Of a stretch of DNA of 21,796 nucleotides, positions 21,144 through 21,796 are shown one piece after another (within the stretch, counting starts at the first letter, position 1; the number at the start of each line of letters is the position of its first letter). Position numbers and translations under genes: made by a program. The stretch covers positions 1 to 21,796 of the forward strand of contig QMQV01000017.1 in the NCBI GenBank assembly GCA_003649085.1, written 5' to 3'. The DNA is from Thermoproteota archaeon. Lineage in GTDB: Archaea; Thermoproteota; Methanomethylicia; Methanomethylicales; B66-G16. The notes beneath the pieces were generated by a model. The model ran no database searches, was not told where the DNA came from, and worked only from the letters and a program-made list of their open reading frames with translations.

Positions 21144-21796
21144 ATGGCTCAAGCTCAAATTGGTCAGGTCGGCGGAATACCCGTACTCATACTTAAAGAG
21201 GGGACACAGCGCACTGTTGGAAGAGAAGCTCAGAGAACTAACATAGCTGCAGCAAGAGCTATTGCTGAAGCTGTTAGAACAACTCTTGGACCTAAGGGCA
21301 TGGACAAAATGCTCGTAGACAGCCTTGGTGACGTGACAGTAACTAATGATGGGGCTACGATATTGAATGAGATGGAAGTTCAACACCCTGCAGCTAAGAT
21401 GATGGTTGAAGTTGCGAAGACGCAAGACGACGAAGTGGGAGATGGCACAACGACATCTGTCGTCTTAGCTGGTGAGCTTTTAAAGAAAGCTGAGGAGCTC
21501 TTAGAGAAGAACATACATCCAACGGTTATTATAGAGGGTTACAAGAAAGCTGCTGAAAAAGCCATTGAGGTATTGTCAAAGAATGCCATAGAGGTTAGCT
21601 TTGAGGATAACGAATCCTTAAGGAAAATAGCGTTTACAGCTATGAACAGCAAGGCTTCGGCAGGGTTGCCTGATGTCTTTGCTGACTTAGCTGTCAAGGC
21701 GATTAAGCAGATAACTGAAAAGCGTGGAGACAAACTGGTAGCAGATGTCGATTATGTTCAAGTGATTAAAAAGCAAGGCGGTAGTCTGCTTGATAC
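21144..21796 (+). CDS. Thermosome (group II chaperonin) subunit, partial
   Basis: The first 217 codons of a thermosome subunit are present; the 3' end is outside the window (full proteins are about 540-560 aa). The visible part is the N-terminal equatorial domain and the start of the intermediate domain: [20 protein letters not shown], then [19 protein letters not shown] with the conserved phosphate-binding GPKGMDKM and NDGAT, and [17 protein letters not shown] with the catalytic GDGTT. It folds proteins in an ATP-driven double ring. The ATG at 21144 is in the usual place; AGGGGG 10 bases upstream is a slightly distant ribosome site. Whether other thermosome subunits exist in the genome cannot be seen. 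Confidence 0.97.
   Translation, partial: MAQAQIGQVGGIPVLILKEGTQRTVGREAQRTNIAAARAIAEAVRTTLGPKGMDKMLVDSLGDVTVTNDGATILNEMEVQHPAAKMMVEVAKTQDDEVGDGTTTSVVLAGELLKKAEELLEKNIHPTVIIEGYKKAAEKAIEVLSKNAIEVSFEDNESLRKIAFTAMNSKASAGLPDVFADLAVKAIKQITEKRGDKLVADVDYVQVIKKQGGSLLD

Noticed and set aside
1..21796. CRISPR arrays, rRNA genes, insertion sequences
   Set aside because: No regularly spaced direct repeats, rRNA sequence or transposase frame was seen.

Overview
The window looks like a chromosomal segment from a hyperthermophilic or thermophilic archaeon of the TACK (Thermoproteota-like) group. The evidence is a Sulfolobus-type PolB1 DNA polymerase, archaeal ThrRS with its own editing domain, ABCE1, a KEOPS subunit, ribosomal protein eS17, a histone, a thermosome, a TackOD1-like zinc domain, AT-rich TATA-type promoters, many TTG/GTG starts and very tight gene spacing. 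The histone makes Sulfolobales unlikely; a histone-bearing TACK lineage fits better, but the lineage cannot be fixed from this sequence alone. No CRISPR array, insertion sequence or prophage is visible.

Layout. (1) 1-3645: a type IV pilus-like export locus. It has a truncated minus-strand pilin at the left edge and, divergently, an assembly ATPase plus two half-size TadC/GspF membrane proteins. (2) 3655-5592, minus: a tight four-gene operon of largely unknown function, with a thioredoxin-like protein lacking CXXC, an acidic-tailed protein, a 65-aa protein and a zinc-ribbon protein with a nuclease-like C-terminus. (3) 5678-7546, minus: thrS. (4) 7680-7844, plus: an unlisted 54-aa basic helical protein, convergent with polB1. 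(5) 7850-10892, minus: a small zinc protein, then PolB1. (6) 10940-13110: argS bracketed by two inverted, nearly identical tRNA-Arg genes (CCG upstream, GCG downstream). The argS N-terminal domain is open in frame but has no ATG, GTG or TTG start. (7) 13162-16663, minus: a 43-aa Glu/Trp microprotein, an RPB9-like zinc protein, ABCE1, an HtpX-type protease and a membrane zinc-ribbon protein. (8) 16752-17951, plus: Sua5/YrdC and a THUMP protein, convergent with (9) 17962-20716, minus: eS17, a SerK-like ParB-fold kinase, a ubiquitin-like/MoaD protein, a phosphoribosyltransferase and the KEOPS subunit Cgi121. (10) 20852-21796, plus: histone and a thermosome truncated by the window end.

The theme is translation and tRNA biology: two aminoacyl-tRNA synthetases, two tRNAs, a two-sided t6A pair (Sua5 and Cgi121), a probable ac4C helper (THUMP/Tan1), ribosome recycling (ABCE1) and a ribosomal protein, alongside replication (PolB1), chromatin, proteostasis and a surface pilus. 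The least explained parts are the four-gene operon at 3655-5592, the Glu/Trp microprotein, the 54-aa ORF beside polB1 and the tRNA-Arg/argS arrangement.
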